Origin: Clostridia bacterium
GTDB taxonomy: Bacteria; Bacillota; Clostridia; Oscillospirales; Acutalibacteraceae
Direction: 5' to 3'
Assembly (NCBI GenBank): GCA_017428085.1
Contig: JAFRRP010000068.1
Coordinates: forward strand, 1-62,467
Length of the DNA stretch: 62,467 nt
In this document: piece after piece, positions 32,195 to 41,981 of the stretch
Layout: each line of letters opens with the position of its first letter
How positions within the stretch are numbered: position 1 is the first letter of the stretch
Made by a program: the position numbers and the translations under genes
The notes under the pieces: generated by a model
What the model was told of the DNA's origin: nothing
The model's input: only the letters and a program-made list of their open reading frames with translations
Databases searched by the model: none

Positions 32195-33511
32195 ATGTTT
32201 GCCGATCTGTATGAAAAGCTGTTGAAAAAAGAGGAAAAGCTCTCTCTCGTCGGGCTGGGCTACGTGGGCATGCCGATCGCCGTGGCTTTTGCGAAGAAAC
32301 TGGACGTGATCGGGTACGACCTGAACGAAAAAAAGATCGCGCTTTATAAAAGCGGCGTTGACCCCACCAAGGAGGTGGGCGACGAGGCGGTCAAAAACAG
32401 CGCGGTGGCGTTCACCGCAGACGAAACGAAGCTGCGGGAGGCGAAATTCCATATCGTCGCCGTGCCTACGCCCGTCAACGACGACCATTCGCCCGACCTC
32501 ACCCCCGTGGAGGGCGCCAGCCGGATCCTCGGCCGGAACCTGACGAAGGGCTCCGTGGTGGTATTTGAGTCCACCGTCTACCCCGGTGTGACGGAGGAGG
32601 TCTGCGTGCCGATCCTGGAAAAGGAATCCGGTCTGAAATGCGGCGTGGATTTCAAGGTCGGCTACTCGCCGGAACGCATCAACCCCGGCGACAAGGTCCA
32701 CCGGCTGGAGACCATCAGGAAGGTGGTTTCCGGTATGGACGAAGAGACGCTGGAGTGTGTCGCGAAGGTCTATGAGATCGTCGTGGCGGCGGGCGTGCAC
32801 CGCGCCCGGAGCATCAAGGTGGCGGAGGCCGCCAAGGTGATCGAGAACAGCCAGCGCGATATCAACATCGCCTTTATGAACGAGCTGTCCATCATTTTCA
32901 ATAAAATGGGCATCGATACCAAATCCGTGCTGGAGGCCGCGGCGACCAAGTGGAACTTTCTGCCGTTCTATCCCGGCCTTGTGGGCGGCCACTGCATCGG
33001 CGTGGACCCCTACTATCTGACCTACAAGGCGGAGATGCTGGGCTATCACAGCCAGATCATTCTGGCGGGCCGCCGCATCAACGACGACATGGGCAAGTAC
33101 GTGGCGGAAAACGTGGTCAAGCACCTGATCGCCGTGGAAAAGCCCGTCCGCAACGCAAAGGTGGCCATCCTCGGCTTTACTTTCAAGGAAGATTGCCCCG
33201 ATACCAGAAACACGAAGGTCATCGATATTTATAACGAGCTGCGGGAATACGGCATCACGCCGGTGATCGCCGATCCCGTCGCGGACGCGGAGGAGGCGGA
33301 GCGCCTGTACGGCGTCCGTTTCACGGATACGGACGCGATCCGGGGCATGGACGCGGTGGTGATCGCCGTGGCGCACGAACAGTTCCGCGCCCTTTCCATG
33401 GAACAGCTCGACGCCATGTTCGGCGACGGCGTCAAGGTCCTGCTGGATCTGAAGGGCCTGCTGGACCGCGACGCGTATGAGACGGCCGGTTACTCCTATT
33501 GGCGGCTGTAA
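32195..33511 (+). CDS. UDP-N-acetylhexosamine 6-dehydrogenase (TviB/WbpO/WbpA-like)
   Basis: A 438-residue UDP-sugar 6-dehydrogenase that oxidises C6 twice with NAD to give a uronic acid. LVGLGYVGMPIA is the Rossmann motif; the catalytic thiol is Cys267 in GGHCIGVDPYYL. VAVPTPVNDDHSPDL and the FKEDCPDTRNTK stretch place it with UDP-HexNAc (GlcNAc, ManNAc or GalNAc) dehydrogenases rather than UDP-glucose dehydrogenases. The next gene encodes a TviC/WbpP-like 4-epimerase, so the pair predicts UDP-GlcNAcA/UDP-GalNAcA as in the Vi antigen. Confidence 0.87.
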   Translation: MFADLYEKLLKKEEKLSLVGLGYVGMPIAVAFAKKLDVIGYDLNEKKIALYKSGVDPTKEVGDEAVKNSAVAFTADETKLREAKFHIVAVPTPVNDDHSPDLTPVEGASRILGRNLTKGSVVVFESTVYPGVTEEVCVPILEKESGLKCGVDFKVGYSPERINPGDKVHRLETIRKVVSGMDEETLECVAKVYEIVVAAGVHRARSIKVAEAAKVIENSQRDINIAFMNELSIIFNKMGIDTKSVLEAAATKWNFLPFYPGLVGGHCIGVDPYYLTYKAEMLGYHSQIILAGRRINDDMGKYVAENVVKHLIAVEKPVRNAKVAILGFTFKEDCPDTRNTKVIDIYNELREYGITPVIADPVADAEEAERLYGVRFTDTDAIRGMDAVVIAVAHEQFRALSMEQLDAMFGDGVKVLLDLKGLLDRDAYETAGYSYWRL

Positions 33512-33526
33512 GAGAGGGATTGCGTG

Positions 33527-34501
33527 ATGGGCTATCAGAACATACGGTTCCCGGCGGATACGCTGTTCCTTGTGACAGGCGGCGCGGGCTTTATCGGCTC
33601 CAACCTGTGCGAGGCGATCCTGAACCTCGGGTACCGGGTACGCTGTCTGGACGATCTGTCCACCGGCAAACAGGCCAACGTGGACCTGTTTCTGGACGAC
33701 CCCCGCTACGAGTTCATCCGCGGGGACATCAAGGATTACGATACCTGCCTGAAGGCCTGCGAGGGCGCGGATTACGTGCTCAACCAGGCGGCGTGGGGCT
33801 CCGTGCCCCGCAGCATCGAGATGCCGCTGTTTTACTGCGCCAACAATATTCAGGGAACATTGAATATGCTGGAAGCGGCACGGCAGTGCGGCGTGAAAAA
33901 ATTTGTCTACGCCTCCAGCTCCTCCGTCTACGGCGACGAGCCGAAGCTGCCCAAGACCGAGGGCGTGGAGGGCAACCTGCTGTCCCCCTACGCGCTGACC
34001 AAGCGCTGCGACGAGGAGTGGGCGAAGCAGTATACCATGCACTACGGCCTGGATACCTACGGTCTGCGCTATTTCAACGTGTTCGGCAGAAGGCAGGACC
34101 CGGACGGCGCCTACGCCGCGGTGATCCCGAAATTCCTCAAGCAATTACTGAACGGCGAAACGCCCACCATCAACGGGGACGGGAAGCAGAGCCGCGATTT
34201 TACCTATATCGAAAACGTGATCGAGGCCAACCTCAAGGCGTGCCTTGCGCCGCACGAGGCGGCGGGGGAGGCGTTCAATATCGCCTACGGCGGCAGGGAA
34301 TACCTGATCGACATCTATTACGGCCTGACGGAGGCGCTGGGCGTGGAGATCGAACCGCGGTTCGGCCCCGACCGGGCGGGGGATATCAAGCACAGCAACG
34401 CGGATATCTCCAAGGCGAAACGGATGCTGGGCTACGATCCGGACTGGTCCTTCGACCGGGGCATCAAAGCCGCGATCGAGTGGTACAAGGAGAATCTGTA
34501 A
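33527..34501 (+). CDS. UDP-HexNAc(A) 4-epimerase (TviC/WbpP-like)
   Basis: A 324-residue extended SDR epimerase. GGAGFIGSN binds NAD; the catalytic triad is visible as SSSS plus YALTK with Tyr155 and Lys159. The VPRSIEMPLFYCANNI block is typical of the WbpP/TviC group that accepts N-acetylated substrates. ATG at 33527 is preferred over the GTG one codon upstream. With the dehydrogenase upstream it likely makes a galacto-configured HexNAc uronic acid. Its stop directly abuts the following ATG. Confidence 0.87.
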   Translation: MGYQNIRFPADTLFLVTGGAGFIGSNLCEAILNLGYRVRCLDDLSTGKQANVDLFLDDPRYEFIRGDIKDYDTCLKACEGADYVLNQAAWGSVPRSIEMPLFYCANNIQGTLNMLEAARQCGVKKFVYASSSSVYGDEPKLPKTEGVEGNLLSPYALTKRCDEEWAKQYTMHYGLDTYGLRYFNVFGRRQDPDGAYAAVIPKFLKQLLNGETPTINGDGKQSRDFTYIENVIEANLKACLAPHEAAGEAFNIAYGGREYLIDIYYGLTEALGVEIEPRFGPDRAGDIKHSNADISKAKRMLGYDPDWSFDRGIKAAIEWYKENL

Positions 34502-35344
34502 ATGACGGATTACGGCAAGGTGTCCGTGCTGATGGGCATTTACAACTGCGAGGCGACGCTGGCGGATTCCATCGAGTCCATCCTGGCGCAGACCTATACC
34601 GACTGGGAGCTGATCCTCTGCGACGACTGCTCCACCGACGGCACCTTCGCGCTGGCGCAGTCCTACGCGGAGCGATACACCGAAAAGATCATCCTGCTGC
34701 GCAACGAGACCAATTCCCGGCTGGCGTATTCGCTGAACCGCTGTCTCGAAAAAGCCACGGGCAAGTATGTGGCCCGGATGGACGGCGACGACAAATGCGT
34801 GCCGGAACGGTTTGAAAAGCAGTTGGACTATCTGGCGGCCCACCCGGACGCGGTGCTGGTGGGCACCGCCATGCAGCGGTTCTACAACGACGGCACCCTC
34901 GGCGCGGTGGACGCCTGCCGGCCGGAGCCGGACCGGTTCACGCCCCATCACAACGGCCCCACCTTCAACCACGCCACGATCCTGGCGTATAAATCCGTCT
35001 TCGACGCGCTGGGCGGCTATACGGTCTGTCCGCGGACCGTCCGGGGACAGGACCGGGACCTGTGGTTCCGCTTCTTCGCCGCCGGCTACAAGGGCGTAAA
35101 CATGCCGGACCCGCTGTATCTGGTGCGCGAGGATGTGGAGGCCATCGGCAGACGGACGTTCCACGACCGCTGGATCTCCTTCCAGACGGAGATCTACGGC
35201 TACCGGCTGCTGCGCTATCCGCTTCACTGGTATATCATGCCGGTCCTGCGGCTCGGCAAGGCGCTGGCGCCCCAAAAAGCGCAGCTGCTGTACCGGAACT
35301 GGCAGGCGAAGAAAGACGAACAACGGAAAGGAAACGGGACATGA
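34502..35344 (+). CDS. Glycosyltransferase family 2
   Basis: A 280-residue inverting glycosyltransferase with GT-A fold: SVLMGIYN at the N-terminus, DDCSTDGT, and the metal-binding MDGDDK as the DxD-type motif, with the base-region QDRDLWFR. No membrane segments. Start directly after the epimerase stop and ATGA overlap with the TupA-like gene show tight coupling. Acceptor and donor are unknown. Confidence 0.85.
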   Translation: MTDYGKVSVLMGIYNCEATLADSIESILAQTYTDWELILCDDCSTDGTFALAQSYAERYTEKIILLRNETNSRLAYSLNRCLEKATGKYVARMDGDDKCVPERFEKQLDYLAAHPDAVLVGTAMQRFYNDGTLGAVDACRPEPDRFTPHHNGPTFNHATILAYKSVFDALGGYTVCPRTVRGQDRDLWFRFFAAGYKGVNMPDPLYLVREDVEAIGRRTFHDRWISFQTEIYGYRLLRYPLHWYIMPVLRLGKALAPQKAQLLYRNWQAKKDEQRKGNGT

Positions 35345-36267
35345 CGCTTTTGTGGCAGATCAAACAGCGGATCAAGAATAATCCCCATGCCCGCGTCCTG
35401 ATCGAGGAGCGCAAGCGCCGCCGTTATACGCGCTACGTAAAACAGTATTCCGACAGGGAGTTTATCGAGCGTTTTTATGAACAGAAGGTCGGCAGAAAGC
35501 CCGATCTGGACGATCCGAAGACCTTTACCGAAAAGCTCCAATGGCTGAAGCTCAATTACCGGGACCCGGATATCCCCCGCGCCTCCGACAAGTACGAGGC
35601 AAAGCAGTATATTGCGGAACGGGGCTTCCCGGAGTTGCTGATCCCGACGCTGGCGGTCTATCATAACGCCGACGAGATCGACCTGTCAAAACTGCCGGAC
35701 AAGTTCATTCTGAAAGCGACCCACGGCAGCGGCTGGAATTTCATCTGCCGCGACAAGGCCTCCTTCGATCTTCCCGCCAGGCGGAAGATCATGAACGCCT
35801 GGCTGAAGCAGAACCTGTATATCTACGGCCGGGAGTGGAACTACAAAGAACAGACCCCGCGGCTGATCGCCGAGCCCCTGATGGACGACAAGCCGCTGGT
35901 CGATTATAAATTTCTGTGCTTCAACGGCGTCTGCCGGGCGCTGACGGTCAATCATGATGACAACGGTACGCACTATATCGATTTTTATGACAGCGACTGG
36001 AATCTGATCCCGGAGATGAAAGCAGATATCGCGGATCATTCCTGTAAACCGTTGCCGAAGCCGGAACGGTTTGACGAGATGAAGGCGATCGCGGAAAAAC
36101 TGGCCGCGCCGTTCCCGTTCGTGCGCGTGGACCTCTACGATATCCGTGGGGAGATTTACTTCGGCGAGATGACCTTCTTCCCCGGCAGCGGCTTCTGGCA
36201 CATCACCCCGGAAACATACGATGAAACCTTCGGCGCATGGCTGACATTGCCGGAATCGTCACGATAG
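35341..36267 (+). CDS. TupA-like ATP-grasp ligase (first copy)
   Basis: A 308-residue protein of the ATP-grasp TupA family, named after a teichuronopeptide biosynthesis protein. The family pattern is clear: TFTEKLQWLKL, DKYEAKQYI, FILKATHGSGWN (ATP-binding Lys and loop), YKFLCFNG, and VRVDLYDI plus IYFGEMTFFPGSG supplying the metal-binding Asp and Glu. ATP-grasp enzymes join a carboxylate to an amine via acyl phosphate, so this is a candidate for linking an amino acid to a uronic acid. A second copy lies at 52214-53164. ATGA overlap with the upstream GT2 gene. Confidence 0.85.
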   Translation: MTLLWQIKQRIKNNPHARVLIEERKRRRYTRYVKQYSDREFIERFYEQKVGRKPDLDDPKTFTEKLQWLKLNYRDPDIPRASDKYEAKQYIAERGFPELLIPTLAVYHNADEIDLSKLPDKFILKATHGSGWNFICRDKASFDLPARRKIMNAWLKQNLYIYGREWNYKEQTPRLIAEPLMDDKPLVDYKFLCFNGVCRALTVNHDDNGTHYIDFYDSDWNLIPEMKADIADHSCKPLPKPERFDEMKAIAEKLAAPFPFVRVDLYDIRGEIYFGEMTFFPGSGFWHITPETYDETFGAWLTLPESSR

Positions 36268-36276
36268 GCGGAAACG

Positions 36277-37392
36277 ATGATAAACATTTTGTTCCTGATC
36301 AATACGTTGGGCGGCGGCGGCGCGGAAAAGGCGCTGATCAATCTCGTCAATTATATAGATCCTTCCCGGTTCCGTATTACGGTGGAAACGATGTTTGACG
36401 ACGGCGTCAACGTTCCCCGGCTGCATCCGGATATCCGGTATATCAGCAAAAAAGCGCCGTGTCCCCGCGGGATCGCGTACGTCTTCCGGCTGTTCAGCGC
36501 AAAGCAGCTTTATCGGTATTTTATCGGGAATGAGAAATATGATATCCTTGTGGCGTATATGCACGGCGCGCCGGTGAAGGTCATCAGCGGCTGTCCCGAT
36601 CCGAAGGTCAGAAAAATCGCGTGGCTGCACAACGGCAATCCCGAAACCGGTACGTTTTTCAAGTTCTGGATGACAAAAAAGGCCGCTTTCCGTGCTTATG
36701 AGAATTGCGCCGCAGTCGTCGGCGTTTCCCGATCCGTTTCGGAGGCGTTTGCCCGGTATACCGGCATCGAGGACGTCAAAACGGTTTACAATACCTGCGA
36801 CGTGGATCTGATTCGTTCGCTCGCGGAACAGGATCCCCCTTTCCGGAAGGATAACGATAAAAAGTATCTGGTCTCCGTCGGAAGGATCTCCGAGGAGAAG
36901 GGGTACGACCGGTTCTTTGAAGTCTGTCGCCGTCTGTACGGGGAGGGGTATCCTTTGGACGTGACCGTCGTCGGCACCGGCGACAAAGAGGACGAGCTGA
37001 AAAAGAGGATCGCGGAGACCTCCGTCGGCGATTGGTTCCATCTGGCAGGATTTCAGGAAAATCCGTATCCGTACGTCGCAAACGCCGATCTGTTCGTCTG
37101 CCCGTCGTATCAGGAGGGCCTGAGCACCGCGGTGGCGGAGGCCGTGATCCTGGGCGTTCCGGTGGTTTCCACCGATGTTTCCGGCGCGAAGGAGATCCTC
37201 GGCGAGCATGACGAGTACGGCCTTGTGACCCAAAACAGCGAAGAAGGACTGTACGAGGGCGTCAAAAAAATGCTTTCCGACGAAAACCTGCGGGCGTACT
37301 ATCGGCAAAAATCTTCCGAGCGCGCCGGGTCCTTCGCACCGGAAAATACTGTGAAGCAGGCGGAAGAACTGTTCCGTTCGGTGTTGGTTTGA
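36277..37392 (+). CDS. Glycosyltransferase family 4
   Basis: A 371-residue GT-B transferase. The donor-side motif is YQEGLSTAVAEAV with the E-x7-E glutamates, and LGGGGAEKALINL forms the N-terminal glycine-rich loop. SVGRISEEKGYD is the conserved linker strand. Cytosolic; donor unknown. It is followed by the EpsG-like polymerase gene. Confidence 0.87.
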   Translation: MINILFLINTLGGGGAEKALINLVNYIDPSRFRITVETMFDDGVNVPRLHPDIRYISKKAPCPRGIAYVFRLFSAKQLYRYFIGNEKYDILVAYMHGAPVKVISGCPDPKVRKIAWLHNGNPETGTFFKFWMTKKAAFRAYENCAAVVGVSRSVSEAFARYTGIEDVKTVYNTCDVDLIRSLAEQDPPFRKDNDKKYLVSVGRISEEKGYDRFFEVCRRLYGEGYPLDVTVVGTGDKEDELKKRIAETSVGDWFHLAGFQENPYPYVANADLFVCPSYQEGLSTAVAEAVILGVPVVSTDVSGAKEILGEHDEYGLVTQNSEEGLYEGVKKMLSDENLRAYYRQKSSERAGSFAPENTVKQAEELFRSVLV

Positions 37393-37439
37393 TCGCCGTA
37401 TTAACAAAAAACAACAAAGCGGAAGGAAGGTGACGCCAT

Positions 37440-38618
37440 ATGGTATTCTGGATCATGCTGATATGGATCATGGCGGCCGCCTATTTTCTGCAACCCACTA
37501 TGGCTGTGCCAAAGCTGACGGCGGACGGAGAATACGATTATCAGGGGAGTTTCAAATACGGTCTGCTGCTTTTTTCAGTCCCGTTGTTTTTTATCGCTCT
37601 GCGCAGCGGCTTTATTGATACAGGTTCTTATATCGGCGATTTTGATAAAACCCCGGTCGATATGGCGTTGTTTTCCACCTATATCCATACCAATGACCGT
37701 TCGTATTTTTTCCACGCGCTGCAGATGCTGTTCAAGATATATATTTCCGATAACGCGCAGGTGTGGATCGCCGTGATCGCGGTTATTCAGACGCTGCTGG
37801 TGATGTGGACCTTCTGCCGGTATTCCTGCGATCCGGGATATACCGTTTTTCTGTTCATGGCCTCCGGCATCGTCTGCAGCTGGATGTGCAACGGGATCCG
37901 GCAGTTCCTGACAGTGGCGATCATCTTTGCCTGTACCCAATGGCTTATCGATAAAAAATGGTGGTTCTATCTTCCCGTCGTCTTGCTGATGATGGGGCTG
38001 CTGCCCATCACGTCAAGACTCGGATTGCCGGAGCCTCCGTGGTACCTGTGCGGGGTCCATCAGGCGGCGCTGATCATGCTGCTTTCGTGTTTCTTTATTC
38101 AGGGCAAGGCGTTCAACGTCAGGGTTTACGTGCTGGCCGGGGCGTTTGCCGTACTCGTGCTTTCCGGTGGGCTGGACGCGCTGCTGGAAAACTCGGTGGA
38201 AGATACCGCCTACGAAAAAGAGTTGGAATACGTGGCGGCGGATACGGGGACCAGCTGGGTCCGCGTGTTTGTGGAAGCGGTCCCCTGTGTCATGGCGTTT
38301 TTGGCGAAACGAAAAATCGAGGAGGAGGGCGCGCCGCCGATCATCCAGCTTTCCATCAATGCTTCCATCGTAACTACCGTGCTTTACGTGGCCAGCGCTT
38401 TTACCAGCGGCACCTTCGTCGGCCGGCTGCCCATTTATACGGAGATGTACAATTTTATCCTGTTGCCCTGGCTGCTGCGGCATCCTTACCGACAATATAA
38501 ACAGATCCTTCCCATCGCGGTCGTTGTGGCGTATCTGGCGTATTTCTTTTATCAAGTCAGTATTTCCTGGGCGACGGTTCCATATCAAAGCGAGGTCCTT
38601 GGAATCAATGTGGAATGA
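37440..38618 (+). CDS. EpsG/Wzy-like polysaccharide polymerase
   Basis: A 392-residue protein with about 10-12 hydrophobic segments and short loops. The RSGFIDTGSYIGDF loop following the second segment and the NGIRQFLTVAIIF segment match the EpsG/Wzy group of repeat-unit polymerases. GGAAGG precedes the ATG. A polymerase of this type normally needs a Wzx flippase, but none is visible in the block; the only exporter is the Wzm/Wzt ABC transporter. Confidence 0.78.
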   Translation: MVFWIMLIWIMAAAYFLQPTMAVPKLTADGEYDYQGSFKYGLLLFSVPLFFIALRSGFIDTGSYIGDFDKTPVDMALFSTYIHTNDRSYFFHALQMLFKIYISDNAQVWIAVIAVIQTLLVMWTFCRYSCDPGYTVFLFMASGIVCSWMCNGIRQFLTVAIIFACTQWLIDKKWWFYLPVVLLMMGLLPITSRLGLPEPPWYLCGVHQAALIMLLSCFFIQGKAFNVRVYVLAGAFAVLVLSGGLDALLENSVEDTAYEKELEYVAADTGTSWVRVFVEAVPCVMAFLAKRKIEEEGAPPIIQLSINASIVTTVLYVASAFTSGTFVGRLPIYTEMYNFILLPWLLRHPYRQYKQILPIAVVVAYLAYFFYQVSISWATVPYQSEVLGINVE

Positions 38619-38636
38619 TGAAGGAGGGGAAAACCG

Positions 38637-39512
38637 TTGCGACTGTTTTTAAGAGAATGGCAGGTGGCCTATCGAAAAAAGCCGCAGGGCAGCATCTTTT
38701 CGGATAAGACGACGCCGTTTATCGCGATCCCCAATACAAGACGCTATACTGCCGCCGATCCCTTTCTGTTTACAGAAAACGGAACGACGTACCTCTTCGC
38801 GGAACTCTACGATAAAAAGGATGGGCTGGGAAAGCTTGGGTACGCGGTCTATGACGGCGAACGGTTTTCTCCCTGGAAGATCGTGATCAGTGAACCTTAT
38901 CACCTGTCTTATCCGAACATCTTTCGACAGAAGGGCGAGATCTATATCGTTCCCGAAGCGAGCGCGGACAATACGTTGTACGCCTACAAAGCGGTTTCTT
39001 TCCCCGATCAATGGGAAAAGTGTGAACCGATCCTGACGGGGCGCTGTTTAGTGGATACCACGTTTTGGGACAAGGACGGGAAGCGCTGGATGTTTACGTA
39101 TGATATTGCTTCCCAGACATCAAAAAAGCTGTACCTGTACACGGTCGATAAAGACGGCAGATTAGAACAGTGTACCGATACGTGTGTCTCTTCCGACGAC
39201 GCCTCGGCAAGACCCGGCGGTAACTTTTTTCAGTATAAAAAGGATTGGATCCGCGTTTCACAGGACTGCACGGGCGATTACGGTGTTGCCGTGGTCTTCA
39301 GTAAGGTGCTTGCCTGTTCCGAGGAGGGCTATGCGGAAGAACGGCTGCTGCGCATTTCCCCGAAGGATGTGCGGATCAACAGGCGGTTCCTCTCCGGCCT
39401 GCATACCTATAATGCCAACGACGAAATGGAGGTCATCGATTTCCACGTGATCGATTTTGACCCGATGACGCAGGTGCGGAGAATTATGGAAAAGCTGGGG
39501 CTGCGAAAATGA
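38637..39512 (+). CDS. Five-bladed beta-propeller glycan enzyme, GINT1-N / GH43-like fold
   Basis: A 291-residue soluble protein with the repeated beta-strand pattern of a five-bladed propeller: ADPFLFTENGTTYLFAE, LSYPNIFRQKGEIYIVPE, LVDTTFWDKDGKRWMFTY and ARPGGNFFQYKKDWIRVSQD. This resembles the N-terminal domain of glucosamine inositolphosphorylceramide transferase-like proteins in polysaccharide loci, and the ADPF and acidic strands are shared with GH43/GH32. It starts with TTG, 7 nt after AAGGAGGGG. Whether it cleaves or binds glycan is unknown. Confidence 0.7.
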   Translation: MRLFLREWQVAYRKKPQGSIFSDKTTPFIAIPNTRRYTAADPFLFTENGTTYLFAELYDKKDGLGKLGYAVYDGERFSPWKIVISEPYHLSYPNIFRQKGEIYIVPEASADNTLYAYKAVSFPDQWEKCEPILTGRCLVDTTFWDKDGKRWMFTYDIASQTSKKLYLYTVDKDGRLEQCTDTCVSSDDASARPGGNFFQYKKDWIRVSQDCTGDYGVAVVFSKVLACSEEGYAEERLLRISPKDVRINRRFLSGLHTYNANDEMEVIDFHVIDFDPMTQVRRIMEKLGLRK

Positions 39513-40498
39513 ACGAACCGCTGATCAGTATCATCATTCCCTGTTTTAATATCGAGAAATATATCCCAAAAACCCTCGAAAGCGTTTTTGCGCAATCATA
39601 TCAAAATCTTGAGGTGATCGCCGTAGACGACGGTTCCCTGGACGGGACCGGCGCGATCCTTGACCGATACGCGGAAACCGAGCCGAGGCTGTTGGTGTTG
39701 CATCAGGAAAATCAGGGAGTTTCCGCGGCGCGTATCCACGGAGCGAACGCCTCTCACGGAGAGTATATCGGCTTTGTGGACGGTGACGATCTGATCGACG
39801 CGGATATGTATGAACGGTTGCTCCGCAATGCCGAAACGTATCATGCGGATATTTCCCATTGCGGTTATAGAATGATCTTCCCGGAAAAAACGGAGTATTA
39901 TTACAACAGCGGTGTATTATCGGAACAAGATCGTCAAAGCGGTTTGATCGATTTGTTGGAAGGGAAGATCATTGAGCCCGCACTGGTGAATAAACTGTTT
40001 GCGCGTCATTTGGTTCTGGGATTGCTTGACGGAGGGTCGCTCATGGATCTGTCGTTCCGCGAAAATGAGGATCTTCTCATGAATTACTGTCTGTTTTCCC
40101 ATGCGGAGAAATCTGTTTTTGAAGATTTTTGTCCCTATCAATATGTTGTGCGATCGGACTCCAGCTCGCACGGAGGACTCAAACCGCATATTTTGAATGA
40201 TCCGATCAGGATCGGCGAATCGCTGCTGACGGACACAAAAGCGGAGCCGGAATTGTACCGGTTGTCGGGTCGTTATTATATCACGAAACTGATAAAAGCC
40301 GCGACGGTATCGGGAAAAAGCATTTCACCGGATATCCAATCGATCCGAAAGGCGGCAAGAAGAAAACTGCGGTCCTTTTTGGGTGAGTATCTGTCGTTGA
40401 AAGAAGAAAGCAGAAAAAGAAAATTGCTCGCGATCTGTGCGACTTACTGTCCCTCGTTATATGGATTTGTTCACAGACTGTATCGATACGGGAGTTGA
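39509..40498 (+). CDS. Glycosyltransferase family 2
   Basis: A 329-residue GT-A transferase: SIIIPCFN, VDDGSLDGT, VDGDDLI as DxD-type motif, and RENEDLLMN as the probable catalytic-base helix. The C-terminal 90 residues are helical and basic. ATGA overlap with the preceding gene. Base composition is lower in GC than its neighbours. Donor unknown. Confidence 0.85.
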   Translation: MNEPLISIIIPCFNIEKYIPKTLESVFAQSYQNLEVIAVDDGSLDGTGAILDRYAETEPRLLVLHQENQGVSAARIHGANASHGEYIGFVDGDDLIDADMYERLLRNAETYHADISHCGYRMIFPEKTEYYYNSGVLSEQDRQSGLIDLLEGKIIEPALVNKLFARHLVLGLLDGGSLMDLSFRENEDLLMNYCLFSHAEKSVFEDFCPYQYVVRSDSSSHGGLKPHILNDPIRIGESLLTDTKAEPELYRLSGRYYITKLIKAATVSGKSISPDIQSIRKAARRKLRSFLGEYLSLKEESRKRKLLAICATYCPSLYGFVHRLYRYGS

Positions 40499-40500
40499 CG

Positions 40501-41964
40501 ATGCTTTTTAACTCACTGGGTTTTCTGATCTTTTTCCCGATCGTGACAATTGCATATTTCCTTTTGCCGCATAAGGTCCGGTGGGCGTTTTTGCTGGCGG
40601 CCAGCTATTTCTTTTACATGTGCTGGAACGCCGCGTATGCGTTGCTGCTGCTTTCGTCTACCGTTGTGACCTACGCGGGGGCGATCGGCATCGACCGGAG
40701 CCGGAAGCGATCGGCGAAAAAGGCGTTGCTGGCGGCGAGCCTGACCGTCAATCTGGGAATCCTGTTTATATTCAAGTATTTTGAATTCTTTACCTCCGGC
40801 TTGTATGCGGTATTGGATCGGCTGCAGATATCCTATACCCCGGTAGCCTACTCGTTGCTGCTGCCGGTGGGGATCTCCTTCTTTACGTTTCAGGCGCTGG
40901 GCTACGCCATCGACGTCTACCGGGGCGACGTTCCGGTGCAAAAGCATTTCGGAAAATACGCGCTGTTCGTGTCGTTCTTCCCGCAGCTGGTGGCCGGTCC
41001 CATCGAACGCAGCCGCAACCTGCTGCCGCAGTTTGACGAGATCCACCGGTTCGATGATCGGAACGCCGTGACGGGGCTGCGTCTGATGCTGTGGGGTTAC
41101 TATAAAAAAATCGTGATCGCCGACACGGTCTGCGTTGCCGTGAATACGGTCTACAATAATATCACTGCCTTTGACGGGTTCGCGATCTGCATCGCCACTT
41201 TCTTGTTTGCCATTCAGATCTATTGCGATTTTTCCGGTTACAGCGATATCGCCCGGGGCTGCGCGCGGATCATGGGGTTCCGGCTGATGCTGAATTTTGA
41301 CCATCCCTATTTTTCCCACTCCGTTCAGGAGTTCTGGCGGCGCTGGCACATCTCTCTTTCCACCTGGTTCAAGGACTATATCTATATCCCGCTGGGCGGC
41401 AACCGGAAGGGAAAGGCAAGACAGTACGTCAATTTGATGGTGACCTTTCTTGTCAGCGGACTGTGGCACGGCGCAAATATCACCTTCGTCGTGTGGGGCG
41501 GCATCCACGGGCTGTTCCAGATCGTCGGCCAGCTGACGCGGCGATTCCGGGATCGGTGTTTTGCCTGGACGGAAAAAGCGGCGGTATGGCGTCGGCTGCG
41601 CGGCGCAAGTCAGATGGTCCTGACGTTTTTGCTGGTCTGCTTCGCGTGGATCTTCTTTCGCGCCAATACCATGAGCGACGCCGTCTATGCCGTGACCCAT
41701 CTGTTCGACTGGCAGTCTCTCAGCGCGGCGTATCTTTTTGCCGATCTGAAAATGGTTTTCGGGACCCGGGCGGAATTTTACCGGCTGTTGGCCACGCTGC
41801 CGCCGTTCCTGCTCGTTTCGGTTATTGACCGGCGCCGTCCGTTGAGCCGGTTGGCGGACCGCGCAAAACCGTTGGTCAGATGGATCGCCTACGTGGCGGC
41901 GATCATATATATCCTGTTATTTGCCCGGGCGGACATGCAGGACTTTATCTATTTCCAGTTTTAA
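40501..41964 (+). CDS. MBOAT-family O-acyltransferase (AlgI/DltB-like)
   Basis: A 487-residue membrane-bound O-acyltransferase with about 10-11 membrane segments. The conserved histidines are His323 in GLWHGAN and His336 in GGIHGLF; PVGISFFTFQALGYAID, AGPIERS and EFWRRWHISLSTWFKDY are further AlgI signatures. It moves an acyl group, usually acetyl, across the membrane for O-acylation of exported glycan. GGGAG 6 nt before the ATG fixes the start. The following gene is its expected SGNH partner. Confidence 0.92.
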   Translation: MLFNSLGFLIFFPIVTIAYFLLPHKVRWAFLLAASYFFYMCWNAAYALLLLSSTVVTYAGAIGIDRSRKRSAKKALLAASLTVNLGILFIFKYFEFFTSGLYAVLDRLQISYTPVAYSLLLPVGISFFTFQALGYAIDVYRGDVPVQKHFGKYALFVSFFPQLVAGPIERSRNLLPQFDEIHRFDDRNAVTGLRLMLWGYYKKIVIADTVCVAVNTVYNNITAFDGFAICIATFLFAIQIYCDFSGYSDIARGCARIMGFRLMLNFDHPYFSHSVQEFWRRWHISLSTWFKDYIYIPLGGNRKGKARQYVNLMVTFLVSGLWHGANITFVVWGGIHGLFQIVGQLTRRFRDRCFAWTEKAAVWRRLRGASQMVLTFLLVCFAWIFFRANTMSDAVYAVTHLFDWQSLSAAYLFADLKMVFGTRAEFYRLLATLPPFLLVSVIDRRRPLSRLADRAKPLVRWIAYVAAIIYILLFARADMQDFIYFQF

Positions 41965-41981
41965 GAAGGGGTCGATCGGCA

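Noticed and set aside
31310..34144. Long open reading frame on the minus strand opposite the glycosyltransferase, dehydrogenase and epimerase genes
   Set aside because: It mirrors three clear plus-strand genes in a GC-rich region; composition is His/Gln/Arg-rich without any domain, typical of antisense readings.
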